The notes: generated by a model from the letters alone, not told the origin. 64,000 nucleotides of DNA from Clostridium weizhouense (GCF_019431045.1 NZ_JAHXPT010000006.1:153532-217531), one strand, 5' to 3'; numbered from the stretch's first letter, positions 1 through 8,780 are shown. Program-made: numbers and translations.

Positions 1-75
1 ATTTAAATTTGAATGTTTTATATATTTATTGAATACAATTAAAGATATGATAAAAAACAAAAAAGGAGCGACAAT

Positions 76-774
76 ATGAAATTAGGAATAATGCAACCAT
101 ACTTTTTCCCTTATATAGGATATTGGCAGTTAATGAATGCAGTAGATAAGTATGTAATATATGATGATGTTAATTTTATAAAAGGTGGCTGGATAAATAG
201 AAATAGAATTTTAATGAATAGTGAAGCTAAGGTGATAAATGTGCAGATGAATGGTGCAAGTCCTAATAAGCTTATCAATGAAATTGAGGTATCAGGAAAT
301 CAAGTTCATAATAAAAAACTACTCAAGTCAATTGAAAGTTGTTATAAAAAAGCACCTTATTATTCAAGTATTTTTCCTATTATTGAAAATATTATTACTC
401 AAGATGAGAAAAACTTAGCTAAATATTTAGAATATGCTATAAAAAAGGTTTGTGAGTACTTAGATATTGATACTGAAATAATTATTTCATCAACAATAAA
501 TAAAAATAATAATTTAAAAGGTCAAGATAAAGTTATAGAAATCTGCAAAGTACTTGGAGCAGATGAATATTATAATGCAATAGGTGGACAATATTTATAT
601 TCCTATGAAGATTTTTCATCTGAAGGATTAAAACTTAAATTTTTAGAAACAGAAAGAATTGAGTATAAGCAATTTAATAATGAATTTGTAGCAAATTTAT
701 CTATTATAGATGTTATGATGTTTAATTCAAAAGAAGAGATAAAAAAAATATTAAATCAATATAAATTACTGTAG
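76..774 (+). CDS. WbqC-like family protein
   Basis: The 232-residue product begins MKLGIMQPYFFPYIGYWQL and continues with YDDVNFIKGGWINRNR, the signature start of the WbqC-like family (PF08889). That family is found in O-antigen and capsule clusters; its biochemical role is poorly defined, and acyl or amino-sugar transfer has been suggested from context. There is no signal peptide or membrane segment, so the protein should be cytoplasmic. An AAAGGAG ribosome binding site precedes the ATG. It is the first gene of a tightly spaced run (13 bp to the next gene) leading into rmlA/rmlC, which supports a role in building a modified nucleotide sugar. Family assignment is firm; the reaction is not known. 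Confidence 0.88.
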   Translation: MKLGIMQPYFFPYIGYWQLMNAVDKYVIYDDVNFIKGGWINRNRILMNSEAKVINVQMNGASPNKLINEIEVSGNQVHNKKLLKSIESCYKKAPYYSSIFPIIENIITQDEKNLAKYLEYAIKKVCEYLDIDTEIIISSTINKNNNLKGQDKVIEICKVLGADEYYNAIGGQYLYSYEDFSSEGLKLKFLETERIEYKQFNNEFVANLSIIDVMMFNSKEEIKKILNQYKLL

Positions 775-787
775 GAGGTAATTTTTA

Positions 788-1747
788 ATGAAGGAAATAG
801 GTGGCTATTTTGGATTAGAAAAACTTATAAGTAATGAATATTACAAAGGTTTAATTTCGGTAAATAGTGGAAGAAATGCTCTTTTATATATTTTAAAAGC
901 AAAAAAGATAAATAAATTATATATTCCAGATTTTTTATGTGATTCAGTAAGTGATATGTTAAAAATATATGGCTATGATTTTGAGTATTATACTATAGAC
1001 TCTTATTTTAAACCTATATTTAATAAAAATCTTAGGGAACATGAATATTTATATATTGTTAATTATTATGGACAATTAACAAATGAAACAATAGTTAAAC
1101 TAAAGCAACAGTTTAAACAAATTATATTAGATAATACTCATGCTTTTTTTCAAGAATCTATAAATGATATTGATACGGTATATTCTTGTAGAAAGTTTTT
1201 TGGTGTAGCTGATGGAGCATATGTTTCTACAGATTCTAAGATTAAAGAAGATTTAAAGATTGATGTTTCTAAAGAGAGAATGATACATATTTTAGGACGT
1301 TATGAGGGTACTGCATCAGAATACTATAGTTATTTTCAAAAAAGTGATGAATATTTTAAAAATGAAAAACTTAAGTATATGTCAAATTTAACACATAATA
1401 TTCTTGGAGCAATTGATTACGAAGAAGTGCGTAAAATTAGAACTGAAAATTATATTTATCTTAAAAATAAACTTGATAAATATAACAAATTAGAATTAAT
1501 AACATTAGAAGGTGCTTTTGCATATCCATTCTATATAAAAAATGGTATTAAAATTAGAAAAGAATTAGCAAATAAAAAAATATATATTTCAACTCTATGG
1601 CCTAATGTTTTGAATGATACGTCTGAATGCAGTATAGCATATAATTATGCATCTAATATATTACCATTACCATGTGATCAGAGATATAGTATTGAGGATA
1701 TGGAATATATAATTAATACACTTAAACAATTATTAAATTTAAAATAA
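788..1747 (+). CDS. DegT/DnrJ-like PLP-dependent aminotransferase homologue (divergent)
   Basis: The 319-residue protein has a fold-type I aminotransferase layout: VNSGRNALLYIL near residue 26 resembles the PLP-phosphate-binding turn, LDNTHAFF near 118 holds the Asp that would contact the pyridine nitrogen, and SCRKFFGVADGAY near 137 holds a candidate Schiff-base lysine. It is shorter than typical DegT enzymes (about 370-400 residues) and low in similarity to the canonical aminotransferase two genes downstream. It could be a specialised sugar aminotransferase or a PLP-binding relative with altered activity. It sits 13 bp after the WbqC-like gene with a GGAGG site and is probably co-transcribed. 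Confidence 0.7.
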   Translation: MKEIGGYFGLEKLISNEYYKGLISVNSGRNALLYILKAKKINKLYIPDFLCDSVSDMLKIYGYDFEYYTIDSYFKPIFNKNLREHEYLYIVNYYGQLTNETIVKLKQQFKQIILDNTHAFFQESINDIDTVYSCRKFFGVADGAYVSTDSKIKEDLKIDVSKERMIHILGRYEGTASEYYSYFQKSDEYFKNEKLKYMSNLTHNILGAIDYEEVRKIRTENYIYLKNKLDKYNKLELITLEGAFAYPFYIKNGIKIRKELANKKIYISTLWPNVLNDTSECSIAYNYASNILPLPCDQRYSIEDMEYIINTLKQLLNLK

Positions 1748-1782
1748 ATATAAACTTAAGCTAGATTGAGAGGTTTTTATCA

Positions 1783-2778
1783 ATGAAAAAAATTATTATT
1801 TTTGGTGCAACAGGTAATGTAGGATCATATTTAACAAAATATTGTTTAGATTATTTTGATCAATCAGAATACGAAATTATTGTAAGCGGGAGAAGAAAAA
1901 CGGATTTTTTTACTAAAAGAGGAGTAAAATATTATTCTGTTGATGTTACAGAAGAGGAAGATTTTAAAAAGCTTCCAACAGAAGATGTTTACGCAGTACT
2001 GTTATTATCAGCACAAATTCCTTCTTATATGAATGGATATAAACCAAAGGAATATATTGATTCTAATATTATTGGAGCATTTAATGTACTTGAGTATTGT
2101 AGAAAAGTAAATGCAGATAGAATTATATATACACAAACTGTATTTGATATTTCGTTATATGCAAATGAAGATACTACTTTAAGACCAGATTTACCTAAAA
2201 ACTTTAGTTATAAAGGTGATCATGCTGTATATGTTATTTCAAAAAATACTGCATTAGAGTTAATTGAGCATTATCGTCAAGAATATGATATTAAGAGTTT
2301 TATTTTTAGGCTTCCAACAATATATAGCTATAGTCCATATCAATACTATCATCCTAATGGGATAAAGAAATTACGTCCGGTATATCAAATGATAAATAAA
2401 GCCCAAAATAGTGAACCTATTGAATTATGGGGAAATCCTAATTATGCAAAAGATATGGTGCATGTATATGATTTTAGTCAAATGATATGTAAAGCTATCG
2501 AAGTTAATAGAGAACATGGTTTTTATAATGTTGGAACCGGTATTCCAGTAACATTAAAAGAGCAAATAGAAACAATAATTAAGGTATTTTCACCTTCAGA
2601 AAATCCATCTCAAATTATTTATTGCTCAGAAAAACCAAGTACTGGTGGTTTTTTAATGGATATTACCAATGCAAAAGAAGAACTAGGATATGAACCACAA
2701 TATGATTGTTTAAGGTTATTTGAGGATTATAAGTTTGAAATGACAGTGAATAGATTTAAAGAATTAAGAGAGGAATAA
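1783..2778 (+). CDS. NAD-dependent sugar epimerase/dehydratase (extended SDR)
   Basis: The 331-residue protein starts with KIIIFGATGNVGSYL, a GxxGxxG Rossmann dinucleotide motif. YVISKNTALEL near residue 150 supplies the YxxxK catalytic pair of extended short-chain dehydrogenases, and YNVGTGIPVTLKEQ in the C-terminal half is typical of nucleotide-sugar epimerases. The expected substrate is a nucleotide-activated hexose, probably dTDP- or UDP-linked given the neighbours. The stop codon lies 4 bp from the next start, so it is translationally close to the aminotransferase. Epimerase, 4-reductase and dehydratase activities cannot be told apart from sequence alone. Confidence 0.85.
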   Translation: MKKIIIFGATGNVGSYLTKYCLDYFDQSEYEIIVSGRRKTDFFTKRGVKYYSVDVTEEEDFKKLPTEDVYAVLLLSAQIPSYMNGYKPKEYIDSNIIGAFNVLEYCRKVNADRIIYTQTVFDISLYANEDTTLRPDLPKNFSYKGDHAVYVISKNTALELIEHYRQEYDIKSFIFRLPTIYSYSPYQYYHPNGIKKLRPVYQMINKAQNSEPIELWGNPNYAKDMVHVYDFSQMICKAIEVNREHGFYNVGTGIPVTLKEQIETIIKVFSPSENPSQIIYCSEKPSTGGFLMDITNAKEELGYEPQYDCLRLFEDYKFEMTVNRFKELREE

Positions 2779-2782
2779 GATA

Positions 2783-3928
2783 ATGTTAAATAAAAAAAAA
2801 ATTATGGTAACACGTTCTTCAATGCCAAATTTTGAAGAATACATGGACGAAATTAAAGGTATATGGGATAGTCACTGGCTAACAAATATGGGTGTAAAAC
2901 ATAAACAATTAGAAGCGCAGTTATTAAAATATTTAGATACACCTAATCTTACCCTTTTTACTAATGGACATCTCGCATTAGAGTGCATAATAGCAGCTTT
3001 AAAACTTACTGGAGAGGTTATAACAACTCCATTTACTTTTGCGTCTACAACTCATGCAATTGTAAGAAATGGATTAAAACCAGTATTTTGTGATATTAAT
3101 CCAGATGATTATACAATAGATGTGGACAAGATAGAAAGTTTAATAACGGAAAAAACTTCAGCTATTATTCCTGTTCATGTTTATGGTAATGTATGTAATG
3201 TTAAAGAAATTGAACGAATAGCTAAAAAACATAATTTAAAAGTTATTTATGATGCAGCTCATACTTTTGGAATAAAAGTTGATGGAAGAGGTATTTCTAA
3301 TTTTGGAGATGCATCTATGTTTAGTTTCCATGCTACAAAAGTATTTAATACTATTGAGGGAGGAGCAATTGCCTTCAGAGATGAAAAATTATCTAAAGTA
3401 TTATACGATATAAAAAACTTTGGAATTACAGGACCAGAATCAGTTGAATATGTTGGTGGAAATGCTAAAATGAATGAATTTCAAGCAGCAATGGGAATTT
3501 GTAATCTTCGTCATGTTGATAAAGAAATAGAAAAGAGAAAAGCTGTTGTAGGAAGATATGTTGAAAGATTGAGCAATATCAGTGGAATTAAGTTATGTAA
3601 ACCTAAAACAGGAGTAAAAAGCAATTATGCTTATTTTCCAGTAGTATTTGATGGATATAAGCTAAATCGTGATGAGATATTTGAAAAATTAAAATCTGAA
3701 AATATTATTGCTCGTAAATATTTTTATCCATTAACTAATAGTTTTGAATGTTATAAGGGTAAATTTGATGTTGAAAAAACACCAGTTGCAAAATACATAG
3801 CAGATAGAGTGTTAACATTACCACTTTATGCTGATTTAGATTTAGATGATGTAGATAGAATTTGTGATATTATTAAAAACGATAAAGTGCAGAATATTAA
3901 AGATGAAGTTGCAGCAACTATAGAGTAA
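2783..3928 (+). CDS. DegT/DnrJ/EryC1/StrS sugar aminotransferase
   Basis: The 381-residue protein is a full-length DegT-family enzyme. It has TNGHLALECII (cofactor phosphate loop), YDAAHTFGI with the conserved Asp, and SFHATKVFNTIEGGAI, where the Lys forms the internal aldimine with PLP. The closest remembered relatives are VioA/DesI-type enzymes that transaminate dTDP-4-keto-6-deoxyglucose, the intermediate made by RmlA and RmlB encoded downstream. A dTDP-4-amino-4,6-dideoxyhexose is therefore the likely product; the exact stereochemistry is inference. The gene is packed between the epimerase (4 bp) and rmlA (19 bp). Confidence 0.88.
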   Translation: MLNKKKIMVTRSSMPNFEEYMDEIKGIWDSHWLTNMGVKHKQLEAQLLKYLDTPNLTLFTNGHLALECIIAALKLTGEVITTPFTFASTTHAIVRNGLKPVFCDINPDDYTIDVDKIESLITEKTSAIIPVHVYGNVCNVKEIERIAKKHNLKVIYDAAHTFGIKVDGRGISNFGDASMFSFHATKVFNTIEGGAIAFRDEKLSKVLYDIKNFGITGPESVEYVGGNAKMNEFQAAMGICNLRHVDKEIEKRKAVVGRYVERLSNISGIKLCKPKTGVKSNYAYFPVVFDGYKLNRDEIFEKLKSENIIARKYFYPLTNSFECYKGKFDVEKTPVAKYIADRVLTLPLYADLDLDDVDRICDIIKNDKVQNIKDEVAATIE

Positions 3929-3947
3929 TATTGAGGATGTGGTATAA

Positions 3948-4859
3948 ATGAAAGGAATAATACTAGCTGGAGGCTCAGGCACACGTCTATATCCAGTTAC
4001 AAAAGCAATGTCAAAGCAGATGGTTCCGATATATGATAAACCAATGATTTATTATCCAATGTCAGTTCTTATGCTTGCAGGGATAAGGGATATTTTAATT
4101 ATATCTACACCAAGAGATATAGTTAATTTTAAGGAGCTTTTTAAAGATGGACAAGACTTAGGTTTAAATATTGAATATGCAGTTCAAGAAGAACCTAATG
4201 GTCTTGCAGAAGCATTTATTATTGGAGAAGATTTTATTGGTGATGATAATGTAGCAATGGTTCTTGGTGATAATATTTTTTATGGTCAAAGCTTTACAGA
4301 ACATTTAAGAAAAGCTGCAAGTTTAGAAAATGGAGCATATGTATTTGGTTATTATGTTCAAAATCCAAAAGCTTTTGGAGTTGTTGAATTTGATGATAAT
4401 GATAAGGTTATTTCTTTAGAAGAAAAGCCAGAACATCCAAAGTCTAAATATGCAGTTCCAGGTCTTTATTTTTATGATAATTCAGTTGTTAAAAAAGCTA
4501 AGGCTTTAAAACCTTCTGAAAGAGGAGAACTTGAAATAACTGATTTAAATAAAGTTTATATGAATGAAGGGACATTAAAAGTTCAATTATTAGGTAGAGG
4601 AATGGCTTGGCTTGATACAGGAACTCATACTTCTATGCTTAAGGCTTCTAATTTTGTTGAAGCAGTTCAAAGTACTCAAGGAACATTTATAGCATGTCTT
4701 GAGGAAATTGCTTATAGAAAAGGTTGGATTACTTCTAAAGATGTTATTGAACTTGCTAAACCATTAATGAAAACAGGATATGGTAAATATTTAATGGATG
4801 TTGTAGAGGAATTAGAACTTCAAAAAGCAAAAGCAGAAGTTGCAGTAACTTTAGAATAA
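3948..4859 (+). CDS. rfbA: glucose-1-phosphate thymidylyltransferase RmlA
   Basis: The product (303 residues) catalyses the first step of dTDP-sugar synthesis, glucose-1-phosphate plus dTTP to dTDP-glucose. The N-terminus [20 protein letters not shown] is the nucleotide-binding loop, VLGDNIFYG is the metal and sugar-phosphate region, and [19 protein letters not shown] is the family substrate-binding stretch. Length and motifs match the short RmlA class. It lies directly ahead of rmlC (11 bp gap) in an operon that also holds the aminotransferase, so it probably feeds both dTDP-rhamnose and dTDP-amino-sugar branches. Confidence 0.97.
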   Translation: MKGIILAGGSGTRLYPVTKAMSKQMVPIYDKPMIYYPMSVLMLAGIRDILIISTPRDIVNFKELFKDGQDLGLNIEYAVQEEPNGLAEAFIIGEDFIGDDNVAMVLGDNIFYGQSFTEHLRKAASLENGAYVFGYYVQNPKAFGVVEFDDNDKVISLEEKPEHPKSKYAVPGLYFYDNSVVKKAKALKPSERGELEITDLNKVYMNEGTLKVQLLGRGMAWLDTGTHTSMLKASNFVEAVQSTQGTFIACLEEIAYRKGWITSKDVIELAKPLMKTGYGKYLMDVVEELELQKAKAEVAVTLE

Positions 4860-4870
4860 GAGGTGTTATC

Positions 4871-5449
4871 GTGGGAAATTTTAATTTTAATAAAACTAAT
4901 ATAGAGGGAGTTTACATAATAGAGCCTAAGGTTTTTGGAGACAATAGGGGATATTTTATGGAGACTTATAATAGGAAAGATTTTTTAGAAAAAGGACTTG
5001 ATATGACTTTTGTTCAAGATAATGAGTCTAGATCTACTAAAGGAGTTTTAAGGGGACTTCATTTTCAAAAGAAACATAGCCAAGGTAAATTGGTTAGGGT
5101 AACTAAGGGTGAAGTTTTTGATGTTGCTGTTGATTTAAGACATGGTTCACCTACTTTTGGAATGTGGGAAGGTGTTATTTTAACTGAAGAGAATAAGAAA
5201 CAATTTTATATCCCAGAAGGTTTTGCACATGGATTTTTGGTTCTTTCTGATGAAGCTGTGTTTAATTATAAATGTACGAATTTTTATGCACCAGAATATG
5301 ATGGGGGAGTTATGTGGAATGACCCTGATATAGATATTAAATGGCCTTTAGATGGAATTGAAAATATAATTTTATCTGAAAAGGATAAGGTTCATCCTAA
5401 TTTAAAAGATTTAGATTTAAAGATTTATCCAGACTTTTTATATAAATAG
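4871..5449 (+). CDS. rfbC: dTDP-4-dehydrorhamnose 3,5-epimerase RmlC
   Basis: The 192-residue cupin enzyme epimerises C3 and C5 of dTDP-4-keto-6-deoxyglucose. GVLRGLHFQ carries the catalytic His (residue 64), KLVRVTKGEVFDVAVDLR is the core strand pair, and FYIPEGFAHGF is the conserved C-terminal cupin motif. The start is GTG, preceded by AGAGGTGTT. The end of this gene marks the end of the tightly packed part of the operon; a 315-bp gap follows before rmlD. Confidence 0.96.
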   Translation: MGNFNFNKTNIEGVYIIEPKVFGDNRGYFMETYNRKDFLEKGLDMTFVQDNESRSTKGVLRGLHFQKKHSQGKLVRVTKGEVFDVAVDLRHGSPTFGMWEGVILTEENKKQFYIPEGFAHGFLVLSDEAVFNYKCTNFYAPEYDGGVMWNDPDIDIKWPLDGIENIILSEKDKVHPNLKDLDLKIYPDFLYK

Positions 5450-5764
5450 AATATATTTTAAAACAGGTTGGTATTATAGTATAAACAAAGTTCTTAGTCT
5501 TAGGGAAACTTTCTTTGAACTGAGGGGGTAAAAATTATTATCCATGATTGTGCAGATCTTATGAAATTATAGATGCTATCTACAGAATAAAGTTCATGGA
5601 CAGATACAGGTTTACTCTTATAACTATAATATATATGTTGTAATATGATTTCTACAATCAAATTTTCAATTTAGTTTGGACATATCTTTAACCAAATAAT
5701 CTAAATTGCAATATATATATTAACATTTATTTTAAAATATAATTAATTATAAAGTGAGAGAAGA
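5450..5764. other. 315-bp intergenic region inside the rml cluster
   Basis: No ORF of note. The sequence contains a diverged copy of repeat material seen elsewhere: an AAAGTTCATGGACAG stretch near 5600 resembles the arm of the inverted repeat at 54670-54859, and AAAGTTCTTAGTC near 5490 resembles AGAATTCTTAGTC near 51363. A TTGGACA hexamer near 5677 could be a -35 box for a separate rmlD/rmlB promoter, but I see no well-spaced -10. Confidence 0.4.
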
Positions 5765-6658
5765 ATGGAGTTTGAAAAAATTATGAAGATAGTAATAACA
5801 GGTTGCAAAGGTCAATTAGGCACAGAACTTCAAGATATAATTAAAAAAGGATATGGAGAAATAGGTGAGATTTCTAAAGGTTTGAAAAAAGCTGAAATTA
5901 TAGCTGTGGATGTAGATGAATTAGATATAACTGATTTAGAAGAAGTGGAAAATAAAATAACATTTTTTAATCCAGATGTGGTTATAAATTGTGCAGCAGC
6001 TACTAATGTTGATGGATGTGAAAGTAATAGGGATTTTGCATTTAAGGTAAATTCACTTGGACCTAGAAATTTAGCTATAGCTTGTGAAAAGGTAAGAGCA
6101 AAATTAGTACAAGTATCTACTGATTATGTGTTTAGTGGAGTAGGAGAAACTCCATTAACTGAATATGATTTAACTAATCCTTATAGTGTTTATGGTAAAA
6201 CTAAACTTTTGGGAGAGCAATATGTAAGAGAATTCTCTTCAAAGTATTTTATAGTAAGAACAGCATGGCTTTATGGATATGTAGGTCATAATTTTGTTTA
6301 TACCATGAGAAAACTTGGAAAAGAAAGAGATAGTATAAATGTAGTGAATGATCAAAGAGGAAATCCAACTCATGCTAATGATCTAGCTTACCATATATTA
6401 AAACTTATAGAAACAGAAGAATATGGAGTATATCATTGCACAGGTAAAGGGGAATGTACTTGGTATGATTTTGCTAAGATGATAATTGAACTTTCAGGGG
6501 AAAAATGTGAGGTTAATCCTTGCACTTCAGAGGAATATAAGACACCAGCAAAAAGACCAGAATATTCATCACTTGATAATATGATGCTTAGAAATACTGT
6601 TGGTGATGAAATGAGAGATTGGAAAGAAGCAATAAAATCATTTATAGAAAATTTATAA
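5765..6658 (+). CDS. rfbD: dTDP-4-dehydrorhamnose reductase RmlD
   Basis: This NAD(P)H-dependent reductase makes dTDP-L-rhamnose in the last step of the pathway. MKIVITGCKGQLGTEL is the Rossmann GxxGxxG motif, VSTDYVFSG is the active-site Thr region, and NPYSVYGKTKLLGE contains the YxxxK pair. Two starts are possible: ATG 5765 after AGAGAAG, giving 297 residues, or ATG 5783, which fits the usual family N-terminus (MKIxITG) and lies 11 nt after GGAG. A GC-rich palindrome begins 28 bp after the stop and separates this gene from rmlB. Confidence 0.95.
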   Translation: MEFEKIMKIVITGCKGQLGTELQDIIKKGYGEIGEISKGLKKAEIIAVDVDELDITDLEEVENKITFFNPDVVINCAAATNVDGCESNRDFAFKVNSLGPRNLAIACEKVRAKLVQVSTDYVFSGVGETPLTEYDLTNPYSVYGKTKLLGEQYVREFSSKYFIVRTAWLYGYVGHNFVYTMRKLGKERDSINVVNDQRGNPTHANDLAYHILKLIETEEYGVYHCTGKGECTWYDFAKMIIELSGEKCEVNPCTSEEYKTPAKRPEYSSLDNMMLRNTVGDEMRDWKEAIKSFIENL

Positions 6659-6685
6659 AAATAGAGGATGTTTTTATTTTTTTTT

Positions 6686-6718
6686 ACCCCTGGGGTACCT
6701 CCGGGGTACCCCAGGGGT
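6686..6718. repeat. REP-like palindrome 1 (33-bp form, type T-first)
   Basis: Two 14-nt arms, ACCCCTGGGGTACC and GGTACCCCAGGGGT, flank the 5-nt loop TCCGG. The stem extends outward by 7 T:A pairs (6679-6725), giving a 47-bp hairpin element. It lies between rmlD and rmlB, 28 bp after the rmlD stop. Confidence 0.95.
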
Positions 6719-6775
6719 AAAAAAAGGGGGAGACAAACTGAGATGGCAAACTAAAAAAAGGAGAGTTGTATATTA

Positions 6776-7831
6776 ATGAAGACTTATTTGGTTACAGGTG
6801 GAGCAGGATTTATTGGTTCAAATTTTATTTTGTACATGCTTAATAAATACGAAAATATTAAAATAATCAATTTAGATAAATTAACTTATGCAGGAAATTT
6901 AGAAAATCTTAAATCAATTGAAAAGGATAGAAGATACTTATTTGTTCAAGGAGATATTTGTGATAAGGAATTGGTTTCAGGTCTTTTTGAAAAATATGAT
7001 ATAAATTATGTTGTTCATTTTGCAGCAGAATCTCATGTTGATAGAAGCATAAAAGAGCCAGAAATATTTGCTAAGACAAATGTATTAGGTACAGTTAATA
7101 TGCTTAATTGTGCAAAAAATGCTTGGGAAAATGAAGCTGGAAGCTTTAAAGATGGGGTTAAGTTTTTACATGTATCAACAGATGAAGTTTATGGTTCTTT
7201 AGGAGATGAAGGTTTCTTCATGGAAACAACACCAATAGATCCTCATAGTCCATATTCATCAAGTAAAGCAAGTTCAGATTTGATGGTTAAGGCTTATTAT
7301 GATACTTATAAAATGCCAGTTAATATAACAAGATGTTCTAATAACTATGGTCCATTCCAATTCCCAGAGAAGTTAATTCCATTATTAATAAATAACTGCC
7401 TTCATCATAAGGATTTACCAGTGTATGGAGATGGTATGAATATAAGAGATTGGCTATTTGTAGAGGATCACGCAAAGGCAATTGATATGGTTATTAATGG
7501 TGGTAGACTTGGTGAAGTTTATAATGTTGGTGGACACAACGAAAGAACTAATATTCAAATAGTTAAAACTGTTATAGCTTATATAAATGAAAATGTTGAT
7601 AAGAATGTAACTGAGAATTTAATTAAATATGTAGAAGATAGAAAAGGTCATGATAGAAGATATGGAATAGCACCAGATAAGATAAAAGAAGAATTAGGTT
7701 GGTATCCAGAAACTACTTTTGAAGTAGGAATTAAAAAGACTATCAAATGGTATTTAGATAATAAACAGTGGATGGAAAATGTAACATCAGGAGATTATCA
7801 AAAATACTATCAAAAGATGTACACCTATTAA
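6776..7831 (+). CDS. rfbB: dTDP-glucose 4,6-dehydratase RmlB
   Basis: The 351-residue extended SDR converts dTDP-glucose to dTDP-4-keto-6-deoxyglucose with bound NAD. It has the N-terminal GGAGFIGSNF motif, HFAAESHVDRSI, VSTDEVYGSLG with the Thr/Asp/Glu catalytic trio, and YSSSKASSD with Tyr160 and Lys164. The ribosome binding site is GGAGAG followed by TTGTATATTA. The gene order A-C-D-B is complete across the cluster, but rmlB is separated from rmlD by a palindrome, which may lower read-through. A second palindrome begins 36 bp after the stop. Confidence 0.97.
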   Translation: MKTYLVTGGAGFIGSNFILYMLNKYENIKIINLDKLTYAGNLENLKSIEKDRRYLFVQGDICDKELVSGLFEKYDINYVVHFAAESHVDRSIKEPEIFAKTNVLGTVNMLNCAKNAWENEAGSFKDGVKFLHVSTDEVYGSLGDEGFFMETTPIDPHSPYSSSKASSDLMVKAYYDTYKMPVNITRCSNNYGPFQFPEKLIPLLINNCLHHKDLPVYGDGMNIRDWLFVEDHAKAIDMVINGGRLGEVYNVGGHNERTNIQIVKTVIAYINENVDKNVTENLIKYVEDRKGHDRRYGIAPDKIKEELGWYPETTFEVGIKKTIKWYLDNKQWMENVTSGDYQKYYQKMYTY

Positions 7832-7866
7832 ACAAGTGCGAAGCACAATTAAGAACCCCCTATTAT

Positions 7867-7888
7867 ACCCCTGGGGTACCCCAGGGGT
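7867..7888. repeat. REP-like palindrome 2 (22-bp form, T-first), in a 44-bp perfect hairpin
   Basis: Core ACCCCTGGGGT followed by ACCCCAGGGGT. The flanks add 11 perfectly complementary pairs (CCCCCTATTAT on the left, ATAATAGGGGG on the right), so 7856-7899 is one uninterrupted 44-bp palindrome just after rmlB. It may act as a bidirectional terminator, though the T-tract after it is weak (TTGTAGTTT). Confidence 0.95.
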
Positions 7889-7976
7889 ATAATAGGGGGG
7901 TTGTAGTTTATATAGCAAAAATTTATTTGATTAATTAATCAAATGTGCTAAAATATGTAAGTATTTAAGATAAAAT

Positions 7977-8062
7977 CCGTAGAGATGGGCTACGGTGGTT
8001 GTACGTTGTCCCACCTTGGGCTATTGGTAGAAATACTATAGCTTAAGGGGGTGGTATTGGAA
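7977..8062 (+). promoter_or_regulatory. Structured leader ahead of a small ORF
   Basis: Three short stems follow one another: CCGTAG/CTACGG (7977-7995), GGTGG/CCACC (7994-8015) and a GCTAT/ATAGC stem (about 8020-8042). They end just before AAGGGGG, the ribosome binding site of the small ORF at 8063. This looks like the leader of a small regulated gene or a type I toxin-like RNA. The identity is not recognised, and the structure is read by eye only. Confidence 0.35.
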
Positions 8063-8242
8063 ATGCTAGAGCTTATTATAAAAGGAATTTTTGTTATATA
8101 TATTACTAAGGCACATTCAAAAAATAATAGACCAGTATTCTTGTCTATTTTATGTGATACTGCGTCAGCAAATTTAGCTAATAGCTCGCTATTAACTAAA
8201 TTTACTTCCTTGTCTGACAAAAAATATACAACGCCTCTTTGA
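8063..8242 (+). CDS. Small hydrophobic peptide ORF disrupted by a MITE-like insertion
   Basis: ATG 8063, with AAGGGGG 10-15 bp upstream (GTG 8051 is an in-frame alternative), encodes MLELIIKGIFVIYITK, a short hydrophobic stretch. The frame then runs into the repeat element at 8108-8267, which supplies the rest of the reading frame (AHSKNNR onward) and the stop. The natural C-terminus is therefore probably lost. The hydrophobic start plus structured leader resembles small membrane peptides or type I toxins, but I do not recognise the family. It may equally be non-functional. Confidence 0.3.
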   Translation: MLELIIKGIFVIYITKAHSKNNRPVFLSILCDTASANLANSSLLTKFTSLSDKKYTTPL

Positions 8243-8267
8243 TCTATTGTTTTATTTCATGTGCCTA
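8108..8267. mobile_element. MITE-like element family M1, full-length copy 1 (about 160 bp)
   Basis: The ends are inverted repeats: AAGGCACATTCAAAAAATAA on the left, and on the right TTTTATTTCATGTGCCTAA. A second nearly identical full-length copy lies at 44015-44174, including the internal ATAGCTCGCTATT and ACTTCCTTGTCTGACA stretches. There is no coding capacity for a transposase. Shortened or diverged relatives occur at 33216, 33541, 36152, 38247 and about 44845. Confidence 0.85.
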
Positions 8268-8340
8268 AATTAATATTAAAACATAATCTTTTTATTTCAA
8301 ATATAAAAATTAAGAGTAAATTTTTTGGTTTGGACATAGT

Positions 8341-8525
8341 TCTAAGAATTGTAATATAAAAATTAAATTAAGCATTAAATGTTTTGAATTTAGTTTTAAT
8401 ACAACAGAAAAGAACGCCCCATCTAACAAATAAGCGTTCTCTTACAAAATAATAAAAAATCCAATAGCCCTAAAACTTAAAAACGTTCTAGGATTAGCTT
8501 AGTGTTCGCTGCACTAGGCTTTTCT
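8341..8525 (+). ncRNA. Candidate small RNA with promoter and terminator
   Basis: TTGGAC and TAATAT, 16 bp apart (about 8330-8358), resemble a sigma-A promoter. About 160 bp downstream, GCTTAGTG-TTCGCTG-CACTAGGC followed by TTTTCTTAT (about 8497-8528) forms a terminator-like hairpin that pairs fully on the plus strand when one G-U pair is allowed. An internal AGAACGC/GCGTTCT hairpin (about 8412-8441) is also present. No ORF is visible. The reverse strand has a perfect TATAAT near 8535 and a possible minus-strand terminator, so orientation is not certain. Confidence 0.35.
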
Positions 8526-8587
8526 TATATTATAACAAATTTAATAGAAAAATAAACATTTATTTTATTAGCAAGATCAAAATAGAT

Positions 8588-8690
8588 AACAAGTCCAAAG
8601 TTGTAATGAAAAATAGGATGGCAAATGGACTTGTTATTTTTTGATTGTGTATTATAGAATCAGATGGAATGTGATTTTAGATTCTATCTA
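8588..8690. terminator. Two consecutive hairpins upstream of the AAA/PD-(D/E)XK gene
   Basis: First hairpin: ATAACAAGTCC ... GGACTTGTTAT followed by TTTTTTGATT (about 8593-8641), with a long loop. Second hairpin: AGATGGAAT (8662-8670), 10-nt loop, ATTCTATCT (8681-8689), then ATTTTTGTTTT. The second closely matches the hairpin that follows the gene at 10481-10508. Confidence 0.55.
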
Positions 8691-8780
8691 TTTTTGTTTT
8701 AAGAAGAATATATATAGGGTATAATTGAAGTAATAGTATAATTAAAGTTCGTAAATTGTGTTAAGAAAGAAGGTGTGATA

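Noticed and set aside
7990..8220. Minus-strand frame over the M1 element
   Set aside because: The residues are largely the translation of repeat DNA and the frame lacks a ribosome binding site; M1 copies elsewhere do not keep it open.
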